Source: Pseudokineococcus marinus
Lineage (GTDB): Bacteria > Actinomycetota > Actinomycetes > Actinomycetales > Quadrisphaeraceae
Reading direction: 5' to 3'
Assembly: GCF_013004605.1 (NCBI RefSeq)
Contig: NZ_JABEMA010000009.1
Location: 1-33,078 of the forward strand
Length of the DNA: 33,078 nt
Shown: positions 1-8,692 of the stretch, piece by piece
Layout of the letters: each line of letters begins with the position of its first letter
Numbering within the stretch: the stretch's first letter is position 1
Notes under the pieces: generated by a model
Seen by the model: only the letters and a program-made list of their open reading frames with translations
What the model was told of the DNA's origin: nothing
Databases searched by the model: none
Made by a program: the position numbers and the translations under genes

Positions 1-2953
1 GCGGGCCGAGGTCGGCGTCGACGTCGACCGCACCCGGCGGCAGCGCGCGCTCCGCCTCGGAGGCCCGCACGACCGCCTCGACCTCGCCGCCGACGCCGCG
101 CAGGTAGCGCTCGCCGAGCGGGCCCGGGGGGAGGTCGCCGCGGTGCAGCTCGACGGCGAGGAGGTCGGCGACGTCGTCGCCCGCGACCCGCCGGTCGAGC
201 AGCCGCTGCGCGAGCGCCCACCGCTCGAGGCCGTCAGGGTCCAGCGGCAGGGCGTCGTCGGGCTCCTCGTCGGGGCGCACGACGGAGACCTCGAGGCGCT
301 GGCGCCAGAAGGCCCGCACCGGGTGCAGCAGGAAGGAGCGCAGGTCGGCCAGGGAGACCTCCGCGGCGGGCGGGCGCGCGGGCAGCGGCGCGGCCAGCAC
401 GGGGCGCGGGGGTCGGCGGGGCCCGGCCGCGGCACGGGCCGCCGCCAGCGCGCCGGTGTCGAAGCTGAAGGGACGCGGCGCCGGGGACCCGGACGACGAC
501 GCGTCGCCCGGGTCCCCGGGGGCACGGCCCGCGGCCGGGGTGCGGAAGACCCGGGCGTCGAAGGGCTGCAGCGGGTGGGTCGTCCTGATGACGTCCCGCA
601 CGCGGCCTCCGGGCACCGTGGCGGTGCGGTCGAGCGCGTCGAGCAGCTCGTCGACCGGCACGGCCGGGGGGACGTCGGCGCCGGTGCGCTCATCGGCGCC
701 CGTGACGAGGACGAGCAGGTGGTCACCGGCGGCGGCGACGGCGTCGAGCAGCAGCTGGCGGTCCTCGCTGCGCGGGTCGTGCTCGCCCGTCCACGGGTCG
801 CGCACCAGCAGGTCGTCGCCGTCGACGGCGCTGCGCCGGGGGAAGGCCCCGTCGTCGAGCCCCAGGAGGACGACCACCCGGCTGGGGACCGAGCGCATCG
901 GCACGAGGGTGCAGACCGTCATCGCGCCCGTGCGGAAGCCGGCGCGCGTGGGCCGCCCGACGAGGAGGTCGGCGAGGAGGACGCGGACGTCGGCGGCCCC
1001 GAGGAGCGCGTCGGAGGCGCCCTCGGCCGCGCCGGCCAGCTCGCGGTGCAGCTGCGCGGCCTGCCACGGGCCGTCGGGCTCGGGGGCGGCGAGGCGGAGC
1101 ACCGCGTCCTCCAGGGCGGCGGCCCAGGAGGAGGCGTCGCGCCGTCCGGCGAGCAGGTGCACGACGGCGTCGAGGCGGTCGACGAGCTCGGCCAGCGACC
1201 CGGCGAGCGCGACGTCGGAGCTGTCGACGTCGTCGAGGGGGACGGCGCCGCCCAGCACGAGGTCGGCCCCGCCCGTGCCCCCGACGTCCGCGGTGGCGGC
1301 CGGGTCGGCCGCCGCTGGCAGCCCCTCGACGGCCACCCCGAGCAGGAGCCGGTCGAGACCGGCGCGCCACGTGCCCTGCCGCAGCCCGCCGAGCCCCCAC
1401 CCGGCGCGGTGGTCGGCGTCGAGGCCCCAGCGGACGCCGGCGGCGACGACCCACCCGCGCAGCCGCTCGAGCGCGTCGTCGTCGAGGCGGAAGCGACGGC
1501 GGACGGCCGGGTGGCCCGCCAGGTCGAGCACCGCGGTGGCGGGCACGCGCGAGCCGACGAGGTCGAGCACCTGCGCGAGCACCTGCAGCAGCGGGTTCTC
1601 CCGGCGCGGGGCGCGGTCGGCCACGCGCACCCGCAGGTGCCGGACGGGGTGCCCCCCGGCTGCGGCCCCGGGCCCGGGCGCGCCGTCCTCGACCGACCCC
1701 TCCTCGACCGACCCGGCCCCGAAGGTCGCGGCCACCAGGGGCGCGAAGGCCTCGACGTCGGGGCACAGCACGAGGACGTCGCGCGGCTCGAGGGTCGGGT
1801 CGTCGGCCAGCAGCCCGAGCACCGCCTCGCGCAGCACCTCGACCTGCCGCACCCGCCCGTGGCAGGAGTGCAGGCGCACGCTCCGGTCGCCCGGGGCCGG
1901 CGGCGGCGGGTCCGCGGGCACCTCGTCGCGGGCGAGGGCGCGCTGCAGGCGCTGCAGCAGCGTGCGGTCGGCGTCCTCGACGCCCGGGAGCTCCCGCTCG
2001 GGCGGCAGGTGCTCGTCGCGGTGCTCGACCGCGGCGGGAGCGGGCGCGCCGGGGCCCTCGTCGCCCGGGGGAGGCCCGGCCAGCCCGTGCAGGCGCAGCA
2101 GCTGCTGGAGCTCGAGGAGGTCGCGGCCGAGCGAGCCGAGCAGCGGTTCGTGCAGGGAGCGGCGGACGACGTCGTCGCGGCGCCGGCGGGGTGCGGGGGC
2201 GGCGGCCACGGCGTCCCACAGCGCGGGACTCGCGTGGTGCAGCCACAGGTGCACCTCGCGGTGGGCGGCCAGGGCGCCGAGGACGGCGAGGCGGGCGGGG
2301 GACAGGCGCGTCGGGCCGTAGACGGACAGGCGGTCGGGCAGGTCGACCCGGTCGGGCTCGGCGCGCAGCCGGGCGCAGGCGCCCTCGAGCAGCTCGGCGG
2401 GGGAGGGGCCGAGGCGCTCGCGCAGCGCCCGCCACACGTCGACCTGCCAGCGCAGGTCCTCGGGCACCTCGCCGTCGGCGCCGTCCGAGCAGCCGCCGGC
2501 GGCCCAGTCGACGAGCATCGCGGGCCGTGCGCGGCCGTAGGCGGCCAGGCGCCGGGCGAGCTGCTGGACGGCGGCCATGCGCCGGCCGTCCTCGGCGAGC
2601 GCGCGGTCCAGCGGCGTGCCGCCCTCCTCGAGCACCGCGAGCAGCGGCCACGCGGACCGCCCGGCCGACCACGCCTCCACGGCCGCGGCGTGCTCGTCCG
2701 ACACGGCGGCGACCGCCTCGTCGAGCACGCGCCCCGGGCGCGGCATGTCGACCCGCGCGCAGACGCCGTCCGGCGCGCCCCCGGGCGAGGCGCCCAGGGC
2801 GTGGGAGAGCCGCTGGGCGATCCAGCGCTCGACCCCCTGCGCGGGGACGGCGACGACGTCGCGCGCGAAGGGGTCGGCGGGCGGCACGGCGAGGACGGCC
2901 GCGAGCCCGCGCACGAGCGCGTCGGCGCTCTCGCTGCGGTGCACGACGAGCAC
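1..2953 (-). CDS. recC: RecBCD exonuclease V gamma subunit RecC, C-terminus off the window
   Basis: RecC is the Chi-recognising, catalytically inactive helicase-like subunit of RecBCD, which processes double-strand breaks. The minus frame starts at GTG 2953, preceded by a GGAGAGGGGGA ribosome binding site, and stays open to base 1, giving 984 codons against roughly 1,100 in the family, so about 100-150 C-terminal residues are missing. Seen in the translation: the N-terminus MLVVHRSESADALV, SVYGPTRLS near residue 240, DVLVLCPDVEAFAPLV in the middle, NPLLQVLAQVLDLVGSRVPA followed by a TWRAGLDRLLLGVA block, and LRSFLLHPVRAFWRQRLEV near the cut end, all typical RecC blocks. The rest of the complex, recB and recD, would be expected just beyond the left edge. 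The gene is divergent from the di-iron gene at 3200. The long plus-strand reading frame through this region is an antisense artefact of GC-biased codons. Confidence 0.9.
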   Translation of the reverse strand, partial: MLVVHRSESADALVRGLAAVLAVPPADPFARDVVAVPAQGVERWIAQRLSHALGASPGGAPDGVCARVDMPRPGRVLDEAVAAVSDEHAAAVEAWSAGRSAWPLLAVLEEGGTPLDRALAEDGRRMAAVQQLARRLAAYGRARPAMLVDWAAGGCSDGADGEVPEDLRWQVDVWRALRERLGPSPAELLEGACARLRAEPDRVDLPDRLSVYGPTRLSPARLAVLGALAAHREVHLWLHHASPALWDAVAAAPAPRRRRDDVVRRSLHEPLLGSLGRDLLELQQLLRLHGLAGPPPGDEGPGAPAPAAVEHRDEHLPPERELPGVEDADRTLLQRLQRALARDEVPADPPPPAPGDRSVRLHSCHGRVRQVEVLREAVLGLLADDPTLEPRDVLVLCPDVEAFAPLVAATFGAGSVEEGSVEDGAPGPGAAAGGHPVRHLRVRVADRAPRRENPLLQVLAQVLDLVGSRVPATAVLDLAGHPAVRRRFRLDDDALERLRGWVVAAGVRWGLDADHRAGWGLGGLRQGTWRAGLDRLLLGVAVEGLPAAADPAATADVGGTGGADLVLGGAVPLDDVDSSDVALAGSLAELVDRLDAVVHLLAGRRDASSWAAALEDAVLRLAAPEPDGPWQAAQLHRELAGAAEGASDALLGAADVRVLLADLLVGRPTRAGFRTGAMTVCTLVPMRSVPSRVVVLLGLDDGAFPRRSAVDGDDLLVRDPWTGEHDPRSEDRQLLLDAVAAAGDHLLVLVTGADERTGADVPPAVPVDELLDALDRTATVPGGRVRDVIRTTHPLQPFDARVFRTPAAGRAPGDPGDASSSGSPAPRPFSFDTGALAAARAAAGPRRPPRPVLAAPLPARPPAAEVSLADLRSFLLHPVRAFWRQRLEVSVVRPDEEPDDALPLDPDGLERWALAQRLLDRRVAGDDVADLLAVELHRGDLPPGPLGERYLRGVGGEVEAVVRASEAERALPPGAVDVDADLGP

Positions 2954-3199
2954 GCGTCCCCCTCTCCCGCTCGCTCGCGCCGGGGCCGGGACGGCCGGCG
3001 GCGCCGTGCGCAGGCTAGGAGAGGGGGCCGACAGCCGGGGCCGACCGCCCACCGGCGCCCGGTCGGAGGCTGCCGGCCGGAGGCTGCCAGTCGGCTGGGA
3101 ACCGCCGCGGGGGTGAACCCGGGGGCCCGCGGTGCCGAAGGGAGGACGAGCAGCGCCGGCCGTCCGGCGCCGAGAGAACCCCCGAGGAGCCCGACCGCC

Positions 3200-4081
3200 A
3201 TGTCCGCCCCCAGGACCGACGCCGCCCGCATCGCCGAGCACGTCGACCGCCTCGCCGACAAGCACCCGCCCATCGACCTCGCGTCCGCCGACTACTCGGT
3301 GCGCGACCCGCGCGCCGTCCGCGAGCGCTTCGGCGCCTCCCTCGACTACATGGCGCGCGTCGAGATGGAGGTCGAGCGCAACGTCCTCGAGCTCGCGGTG
3401 ATGCTCCCCGACGTCGGCGAGACGGACCGCCGCTTCTACGCCGACGTCTGGAGCCCGCAGGAGGAGCGCCACGGCGTCCTGCTCGACACCCTCGCCCAGC
3501 GCCTCGGCATGCCCCCGGTCGAGGCCAACACCGGTGACGTGCCCGCGCGGGTCCGCGTCCTCGGCGCGCTCGCCCACCTGTCGCCGGTGCACGAGGTCAT
3601 CCGGCTCCTCTACTACCTGACCGGCGCGGCGACCGAGAAGGCCGCGATGCTCGCCTACCGGAAGATGAGCGACGGCCTCGCCGCCATGGGGGAGACCGCC
3701 GTGCAGCGCACCGTCGTCGACGCCATCAAGGTGCAGGAGCCCGGTCACTTCGCCTTCTACCGGCTCAGCGCGGAGGAGATGGTGCGCTCCGGCGCGCTGG
3801 CCCCGTGGCAGATGCACCTCGCGCGCGTGCTGCGCTCGAAGGCCTACAGCCTCGTCGGGGCGAAGAGCGCCGAGCAGCGCACGCGCTTCGGCGGCGTCAT
3901 CGTCGACCTCGGCCTCGACGACGACCTCGTGCGCTGCGCGGAGGACGTCTCCCGCCTCGAGACCCAGCTGCTCTGGGCCCACGAGGAGGGGCTCAAGGTG
4001 CCGGCGTACGCGCTGAAGGCGTTCCGCGACGCCGCGGCGAGCTACCGCGAGCGGGTGGGCGGGCGTCTCGTCGCCGCCTGA
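3200..4081 (+). CDS. acyl-ACP-desaturase-like ferritin-fold di-iron protein
   Basis: The 293-residue product starts at ATG 3200, behind GAGGAG. It has the full carboxylate/histidine set of the ferritin-like di-iron fold: candidate first-helix glutamates E55/E57/E59, E88-E89-R90-H91 within the EERHG motif that matches the EENRHG of acyl-ACP desaturases, E146, and E180-P-G-H183. Ligand spacings (about 33, 55 and 34 residues) resemble plant and mycobacterial acyl-ACP desaturases (FA_desaturase_2 family). The inferred role is O2-dependent desaturation or hydroxylation of a carrier-bound acyl chain in the cytosol. The true substrate is not visible. Relatives are often mislabelled as GTP-binding LepA-like proteins, but there is no P-loop here. 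It stands alone: recC is divergent, and a strong hairpin at 4117-4150 follows. A longer in-frame start far upstream exists only because the frame is open antisense to recC. Confidence 0.72.
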   Translation: MSAPRTDAARIAEHVDRLADKHPPIDLASADYSVRDPRAVRERFGASLDYMARVEMEVERNVLELAVMLPDVGETDRRFYADVWSPQEERHGVLLDTLAQRLGMPPVEANTGDVPARVRVLGALAHLSPVHEVIRLLYYLTGAATEKAAMLAYRKMSDGLAAMGETAVQRTVVDAIKVQEPGHFAFYRLSAEEMVRSGALAPWQMHLARVLRSKAYSLVGAKSAEQRTRFGGVIVDLGLDDDLVRCAEDVSRLETQLLWAHEEGLKVPAYALKAFRDAAASYRERVGGRLVAA

Positions 4082-4116
4082 GCGGCTGCGGCGGTCGTCA
4101 GAGGCCACCGGACGGG

Positions 4117-4150
4117 CGAGGGCCCCGACCGCGTGCGGTCGGGGCCCTCG
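4117..4150. terminator. 16-bp perfect inverted repeat, bidirectional terminator
   Basis: Arms 4117-4132 and 4135-4150 are exact complements with two bases between them. The hairpin lies between the di-iron gene (+) and the convergent tRNA-Gly (-), so it can end both transcripts. There is no T-run, as is usual in high-GC actinomycetes. Confidence 0.75.
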
Positions 4151-4158
4151 TGCTCGGA

Positions 4159-4228
4159 GCGGGTGACGGGAATCGAACCCGCGCTATCAGCTTGGGAAGC
4201 TGAAGTTCTGCCACTGAACTACACCCGC
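4159..4228 (-). tRNA. tRNA-Gly (anticodon CCC)
   Basis: The reverse complement folds into a cloverleaf: 7-bp acceptor GCGGGTG/CACCCGC, D-arm GTTC/GAAC, anticodon stem TCAGC/GCTGA around the loop TTCCCAA (anticodon CCC), a 4-nt variable region, and T-arm GCGGG-TTCGATT-CCCGT. The length is 70 nt and CCA is not encoded. Confidence 0.95.
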
Positions 4229-4337
4229 GTGCGGCCCGCCCTGCGGCGAGCGGGCGCCACTGTACCCGGAGCCGGCGGCGTCGCCGCACGTCCGCCGCCC
4301 GGGCCGGACGCGGGCCCCCCGGCTCGCCGGCGCCCGC

Positions 4338-4343
4338 TACCGT
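4338..4343 (+). promoter_or_regulatory. -10 element placing transcription start on the dcd GTG
   Basis: TACCGT fits the actinobacterial TAnnnT -10 pattern and is followed by six bases and then the GTG of dcd at 4350. There is no purine-rich ribosome binding site, so the mRNA is probably leaderless. Confidence 0.6.
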
Positions 4344-4349
4344 GCGCGC

Positions 4350-4925
4350 GTGCTGCTCTCCGACCGGGACATCCGCGCCGAGCTCTCCTCCGGCCGCGTC
4401 GTCCTGGAGCCGCTGGACGAGGCGATGGTGCAGCCGTCCAGCGTCGACGTCCGCCTCGACCGCTTCTTCCGGCTCTTCGACAACCACAAGTACGCGGTCA
4501 TCGACCCGGCGCAGGAGCAGCCCGACCTCACCCGCCTCGTCGAGGTCGAGCCCGACGCGCCCTTCGTCCTGCACCCGGGCGAGTTCGTCCTGGCCTCGAC
4601 CTTCGAGGTCGTCACGCTGCCCGACGACGTCGCCGCGCGCCTGGAGGGCAAGTCCTCGCTCGGGCGCCTGGGGCTGCTCACGCACTCCACGGCCGGCTTC
4701 ATCGACCCGGGCTTCTCCGGGCACGTGACGCTCGAGCTCTCCAACGTCGCGACGCTGCCCATCACGCTGTGGCCGGGCATGAAGATCGGCCAGCTCTGCT
4801 TCTTCCGCCTCTCCTCGGCGGCGGAGCACCCCTACGGCAGCGACCGGCACGGCTCCCGCTACCAGGGCCAGCGCGGCCCGACGGCGAGCCGCTCCTCCCA
4901 GAGCTTCCACCGCACCCGCGTCTGA
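4350..4925 (+). CDS. dcd: dCTP deaminase, probably the bifunctional dUMP-forming type
   Basis: The 191-residue enzyme deaminates dCTP for thymidylate synthesis. Visible motifs are the N-terminal [45 protein letters not shown] with the probable catalytic Glu129, [11 protein letters not shown] and the C-terminal [15 protein letters not shown]. The overall sequence closely follows the mycobacterial enzyme, which makes dUMP directly by combined deaminase and dUTPase activity; bifunctionality here is inferred from that resemblance. GTG 4350 is chosen because the family N-terminus begins exactly there and a -10 box sits 6 nt upstream; no ribosome binding site is seen. The gene appears monocistronic, bounded by tRNA-Gly upstream and a large inverted repeat at 4967-5018. 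Functionally it belongs with nrdAB in this window, both supplying dNTPs. Confidence 0.93.
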   Translation: MLLSDRDIRAELSSGRVVLEPLDEAMVQPSSVDVRLDRFFRLFDNHKYAVIDPAQEQPDLTRLVEVEPDAPFVLHPGEFVLASTFEVVTLPDDVAARLEGKSSLGRLGLLTHSTAGFIDPGFSGHVTLELSNVATLPITLWPGMKIGQLCFFRLSSAAEHPYGSDRHGSRYQGQRGPTASRSSQSFHRTRV

Positions 4926-4966
4926 CGCGGCGTCCGCGCCCGTCAGCGCTGGCGCGCGCCGGGCGC

Positions 4967-5018
4967 CGAGGTGGCAGCGCCTCGTCGCGCTCTTCCACGA
5001 CGAGGGGCTGCCACCTCG
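4967..5018. terminator. 21-bp near-perfect inverted repeat after dcd
   Basis: Arms 4967-4987 and 4998-5018 pair over 21 bp with one mismatch around a 10-nt loop. The position, 41 nt past the dcd stop, suggests a terminator. The stem is unusually long and palindrome-like, so a dispersed intergenic repeat is also possible. Confidence 0.55.
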
Positions 5019-5194
5019 CCGGGTGACGCCGTCGCCAGCTCGCGAAACGGGCATGGCGGACGGGCGATCCGGGTGCGATGCTGGCCTCGGGAACAGATGC
5101 CGCAGGCACGGGCTTCGACCTCCCAGGTGCGCAGCGCAGCCGCCGACCGTCCGACCGACCGCCGGCGTCCGCGCCCCGCCCCAGGAAGCAGACC

Positions 5195-6598
5195 GTGACT
5201 GCCACCCCCCGCTCCACCACCCGCCCGCTCGACGGGCAGGGCGTGCCCGCCGCCCGCACCGCGCCGCCGCAGGGCCCGGACGCCGGCGAGGCGGTCGTGC
5301 CGCAGGGCCCTGCGCACCACGACGGCGCCCACGACGAGGGCGCCGACGAGGTGCTGCCCGACGTCGGCGCCTCCTGGACGACGGCGCAGCGCGTCCGTCT
5401 CATCCTCACGCTCGGCGTCCTCGTGGCCCTCGGCCCGCTGACGATCGACATGTACCTGCCCGCGCTGCCGAACATCGGCGAGCAGCTGCTCGCCACGCAG
5501 GCGCAGGCCCAGCTCACCCTCACCGGCCTGCTCGGCGGGCTCGCGCTCGGCCAGCTCGTGCTCGGGCCCCTGTCGGACCGCTTCGGGCGGCGCAAGGTCC
5601 TGCTGTCGGGCGTGGCCACCCACGCCGTCGCCTCGGTGCTCTGCTCGCTCGCGCCGACCATCGAGTTCCTCACCGCGGCCCGCGTCCTGCAGGGCGTCGC
5701 CAGCGCGGCCAGCGCCGTCGTCGCGCTCGCCGTCGTGCGCGACCTCTTCAGCGGCATCGCGGCGGCCCGCACCCTCTCGCGGCTCACGCTCGTCATGGGG
5801 GCGGCGCCGATCGTCGCGCCGACCCTGGGCGGCTTCCTCCTCGTCCACACGAGCTGGCGCGGGGTCTTCGTCACCCTGGCGGGCTTCGCCGTGGTGCTCC
5901 TGCTGGTGGCGGCCAAGCTGCTGCCCGAGACGCTGCCGCCCGAGCGCCGTCGCCACGGCGGCGCCGCGTCCGTCGTCCGCACCTACGGCTCGCTGCTGAA
6001 GGACCGCCGCTTCGTCGGGCTCGTGCTCGTCGCGGGGCTGGCCTTCTCCATCATGTTCGCCTACATCTCCGGCTCGACCTTCGTGCTGCAGGACGTCTAC
6101 GGCCTCTCGCAGCAGCAGTACGCGCTGGCCTTCGGCAGCGGCGCCGTCCTGCTCATCGGGGCGACGCAGCTCAACCCCGTGCTCGCCGAGCGCTTCCACC
6201 CGGTGCGGGTCATGCAGGCCGGGCTCACGTCGGCGCTCGTGCTGACGGCGACGCTGCTCGTGCTCGTCGCCACGGAGACGGGTGGCCTCTTCGGCCTCCT
6301 CGTGCCGCTGTGGCTCACGCTCGGCTCCATCGGCTTCGTCCTGCCGAACGGGCCCGCGCTCGCCCTCACGCGCCACGGGCGGGCCGCCGGCACCGCCGCG
6401 GCCGTGCTCGGGTGCACGCAGTTCGGCATCGGCGCGCTCGCCGCTCCGATCGTCGGCCTGGTCGGCGGCGGGGCCGTGGGCATGGTCGCCGTCATGGTCG
6501 GCGCGGCCACCCTCGCCGTCACCGTGCTCATGGTCGTCGTGCAGCCCAAGGTGCTCGACGACCGCACGCCCCGACGGGTCGCCGCCGCCGCGGCCTGA
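5195..6598 (+). CDS. MFS drug exporter, Bcr/CflA family
   Basis: The 467-residue protein belongs to the major facilitator superfamily, with a hydrophilic N-terminal tail of about 65 residues followed by roughly 12 hydrophobic segments. The Bcr/CflA signature GPLTIDMYLPALPNI lies in TM1, and loop 2-3 carries motif A as GPLSDRFGRRKVL. The family exports small molecules (bicyclomycin, chloramphenicol, sulfonamides, dipeptides) by proton antiport; the substrate here cannot be read from sequence. The start is put at GTG 5195 because AGGAAG lies 6 nt upstream. An in-frame ATG at 5078 would add 39 low-complexity residues and has no convincing ribosome binding site. A 19-bp hairpin follows at 6613-6654. 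No regulator is adjacent. Confidence 0.88.
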   Translation: MTATPRSTTRPLDGQGVPAARTAPPQGPDAGEAVVPQGPAHHDGAHDEGADEVLPDVGASWTTAQRVRLILTLGVLVALGPLTIDMYLPALPNIGEQLLATQAQAQLTLTGLLGGLALGQLVLGPLSDRFGRRKVLLSGVATHAVASVLCSLAPTIEFLTAARVLQGVASAASAVVALAVVRDLFSGIAAARTLSRLTLVMGAAPIVAPTLGGFLLVHTSWRGVFVTLAGFAVVLLLVAAKLLPETLPPERRRHGGAASVVRTYGSLLKDRRFVGLVLVAGLAFSIMFAYISGSTFVLQDVYGLSQQQYALAFGSGAVLLIGATQLNPVLAERFHPVRVMQAGLTSALVLTATLLVLVATETGGLFGLLVPLWLTLGSIGFVLPNGPALALTRHGRAAGTAAAVLGCTQFGIGALAAPIVGLVGGGAVGMVAVMVGAATLAVTVLMVVVQPKVLDDRTPRRVAAAAA

Positions 6599-6612
6599 CC
6601 CGCGCGCCGCTC

Positions 6613-6654
6613 CGACGACGGCCGCCGCCCCGCACGGGGCGGCGGCCGTCGTCG
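6613..6654. terminator. Terminator hairpin after the MFS gene
   Basis: A perfect stem of about 19 bp (arms about 6613-6631 and 6636-6654, loop GCAC) begins 14 nt after the MFS stop. It separates that gene from tRNA-Ser. Confidence 0.75.
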
Positions 6655-6691
6655 CGTCCGGCACACTGGCGGGGCGCCCCGCGAGGGGCGA

Positions 6692-6777
6692 GGAGGGCTG
6701 GCCGAGCGGCCGAAGGCGGCGGTCTTGAAAACCGCTGGGCGTCCTGCGTCCCGTGGGTTCGAATCCCACGCCCTCCG
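6692..6777 (+). tRNA. tRNA-Ser (anticodon UGA)
   Basis: A class II tRNA of 86 nt: acceptor GGAGGGC/GCCCTCC with discriminator G, anticodon stem GCGGT/ACCGC around the loop CTTGAAA (anticodon TGA), a long variable arm, and T-arm GTGGG-TTCGAAT-CCCAC. CCA is not encoded. Confidence 0.95.
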
Positions 6778-7110
6778 CACCTGAGCTCCTCGTGGCGGCG
6801 CGTGCGGCGCGGGCCGCCCGGCGTTGGCCCCTCCCGCGTCCGTCTCCAGCAGCGGAAGACCAGTGAGGGCGTGGGGGCCCGTGTCGATCGCGGCCGGGTG
6901 TCGCACGAGTCCGGTCCGCGGGGAGCTCGGAGCGGCTCCGGCGCGTCGGGGAGCGCAGTCGTCCTGAGGTCGTCCCACCTCGCGACGCGCCGCCACCGCA
7001 GACGGCGGCTCTGCACGCGGACGGTGGTCGGTCGCCGGCACCGGCACCGGGCGCAGCCGCCGTGCATCAGGGGTCGGCGCGCCCGCTCCCGTGCGGTCCG
7101 GGGAGGGGCG
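6778..7110. other. Gene-free interval between tRNA-Ser and the sugar locus promoters
   Basis: No reading frame with a ribosome binding site or recognisable protein was found. The open frames here have arginine/proline-rich shadow composition. The promoter/operator region of the polysaccharide locus follows directly. Confidence 0.6.
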
Positions 7111-7127
7111 TGGACCGCCGTGCCACT

Positions 7128-7141
7128 AGACCGATTTACTG
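7128..7141 (+). promoter_or_regulatory. LacI-type operator copy 1 over a possible distal promoter
   Basis: The 14-mer AGACCGATTTACTG contains TTTACT at 7135-7140, which can act as a -10 with TGGACC (7111-7116) as a weak -35 at 18-bp spacing. It matches copy 2 at 12 of 14 positions and is centred 78 bp upstream of it. Confidence 0.6.
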
Positions 7142-7188
7142 CTGGCGCCGCGGGAGCTCAAGTGGCGGCTTGCCGGGCTCATGAACCC

Positions 7189-7219
7189 TTGACTCTCTCC
7201 CGACTCAACCGATTTACTG
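7189..7219 (+). promoter_or_regulatory. Promoter with LacI-type operator copy 2 before the binding-protein/PL8 operon
   Basis: A -35 TTGACT (7189-7194), an 18-bp spacer and a -10 TTTACT (7213-7218) form a good housekeeping promoter. The operator CAACCGATTTACTG (7206-7219) covers the -10, so a bound repressor would block RNA polymerase. The same element and layout recur at 15785-15814 on the other strand. Confidence 0.7.
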
Positions 7220-7353
7220 CGCGGACGCGAGACGCCGCCGCTGGTCACCGCGACGGTCGCCATCCCGCGTCGACACATCGATGACGCTCGCTCGAGGCGG
7301 CGTCCCCGACGACAAGCGCGGAGCCGCGGGCCTGCGCAGAGGAGCTGAGCGCG

Positions 7354-8655
7354 ATGATGCGCCATGTAGGAGCCACCGCAGCTGCGTCGATGGTGCTGGT
7401 CCTGGCCGCCTGCGGGTCCGGTGGGTCCGCCGGGACGAGCGGGGCCGAGGGCTCGTCCGGTCCCATCACCATCTGGTACTCCACCAACGAGCTCGAGGTC
7501 CAGTGGGCCGAGTCCGTCGTGGAGAGCTGGAACGCCGAGCACCCCGACGAGCAGGTGACGGCCGAGGCCATCCCCTCCGGCAAGTCCTCCGAAGACGCCA
7601 TCGCCGCTGCCATCACCGCCGGCAACACGCCCTGCCTCGTCTACAACACGGCCCCCGCGGCCGTCCCGGCCTTCCAGCGGCAGGGCGGCCTCGTCAACAT
7701 CTCGAAGACCTTCGCGGACGGCGAGGACTTCGTCACCGGTCGGTCCGGTGACGCGGCGGACGGCTTCCGGTCACCCGACGGCGACCTCTACCAGGTCCCG
7801 TGGAAGGCCAACCCCTTCATGCTCTACTACAACAAGGACGTCTTCGCGGCCGCCGGGCTCAACCCCGAGGACCCGCAGCTGTCGACGTACGACGACGTCC
7901 TCGCCGCCGCGGAGGCCATCGACGCCGCGGACGCCGCGGACTTCACGCTCTACCCGCCCGCCTCGAGCGACTACACCAACGCCCTCTTCGACTTCTACCC
8001 GTTCTTCCTCGCGAACTCCGACGGGACGCAGCTCGTCGAGGACGGTGGAGCCACCTTCACGAGCGAGGAGGGCCTGGAGACCCTCGAGTTCTGGCGGACG
8101 ATGTACGACGAGGGCTGGGCCTCGAAGGAGGCGTACAGCGGTGACGCCTGGGCCGGGCCCTTCGCGGACGGCGTCGCGGCCCTCGGCATCGCGGGCCCCT
8201 GGGGCGCCGGTCAGTTCGACGGCAAGGTCGACTACGGCGTCGTCCCGCTGCCGACCGAGGACGGCAAGCCCGTCGAGGAGACGTACACGTTCGGTGACTC
8301 CAAGAACGCCGGCCTCTACAGCTCGTGCGAGAACACCGAGACCGCGTGGGACTTCGTCAAGTACTCGATGAGCCCGGACAACGACCTCGCGCTCCTCGAG
8401 ACGACCGGCCAGTTCCCGATCCGCAGCGACCTCGACAGCGTCGCCGGCGACTACCTCGAGACCGAGCCGGTGCTGCAGACCTTCGCCCAGGAGGTCCCGC
8501 TCACCGTCGACGTGCCGAACGTCGACGGCGCGACCGAGATGTGGCAGACCTTCCGCAACGCCTGGAGCTCGAGCGTCATGTCCGGCGACGGCGACCTGCG
8601 AGAGCAGATGCAGTCCGCCGCGGACGAGATCGACGGCCTCGCCTCCCAGAGCTGA
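7354..8655 (+). CDS. ABC sugar-binding lipoprotein (extracellular solute-binding family 1)
   Basis: The 433-residue precursor has a short signal ending in the lipobox L17-A18-A19-C20, so Cys20 should be lipidated and anchor the protein outside the membrane. A Gly/Ser-rich linker leads to the mature start PITIWYSTNELEVQWAESVV. The fold follows family 1 carbohydrate-binding proteins, with blocks such as VPWKANPFMLYYNKDVF, a Gly/Ala-rich GPWGAGQFDGKVDYGVVPLP, and C-terminal TEMWQTFRNAW. It most likely captures the oligosaccharides released by the PL8 lyase encoded 37 nt downstream and hands them to the permeases encoded at 13792-15730. ATG 7354 has AGAGGAG 9 nt upstream. Repression by the LacI-type regulator is inferred from operators at 7128 and 7206. 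The aromatic-rich patch (YTNALFDFYPFF) could stack against sugar rings. Confidence 0.9.
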   Translation: MMRHVGATAAASMVLVLAACGSGGSAGTSGAEGSSGPITIWYSTNELEVQWAESVVESWNAEHPDEQVTAEAIPSGKSSEDAIAAAITAGNTPCLVYNTAPAAVPAFQRQGGLVNISKTFADGEDFVTGRSGDAADGFRSPDGDLYQVPWKANPFMLYYNKDVFAAAGLNPEDPQLSTYDDVLAAAEAIDAADAADFTLYPPASSDYTNALFDFYPFFLANSDGTQLVEDGGATFTSEEGLETLEFWRTMYDEGWASKEAYSGDAWAGPFADGVAALGIAGPWGAGQFDGKVDYGVVPLPTEDGKPVEETYTFGDSKNAGLYSSCENTETAWDFVKYSMSPDNDLALLETTGQFPIRSDLDSVAGDYLETEPVLQTFAQEVPLTVDVPNVDGATEMWQTFRNAWSSSVMSGDGDLREQMQSAADEIDGLASQS

Positions 8656-8692
8656 CGCCCCGACCGACGCACCCACTGGCGAAGGAGCCGAG

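Noticed and set aside
143-4081. A 1312-codon plus-strand frame across recC and the di-iron gene
   Set aside because: Its first 1019 codons are antisense to recC and have Arg/Gly/Val-rich shadow composition. Only the segment from ATG 3200 is a real gene.
5078-5194. Longer N-terminus of the MFS protein from ATG 5078
   Set aside because: The added residues are low-complexity and no ribosome binding site precedes that ATG, whereas GTG 5195 has AGGAAG at 6 nt.
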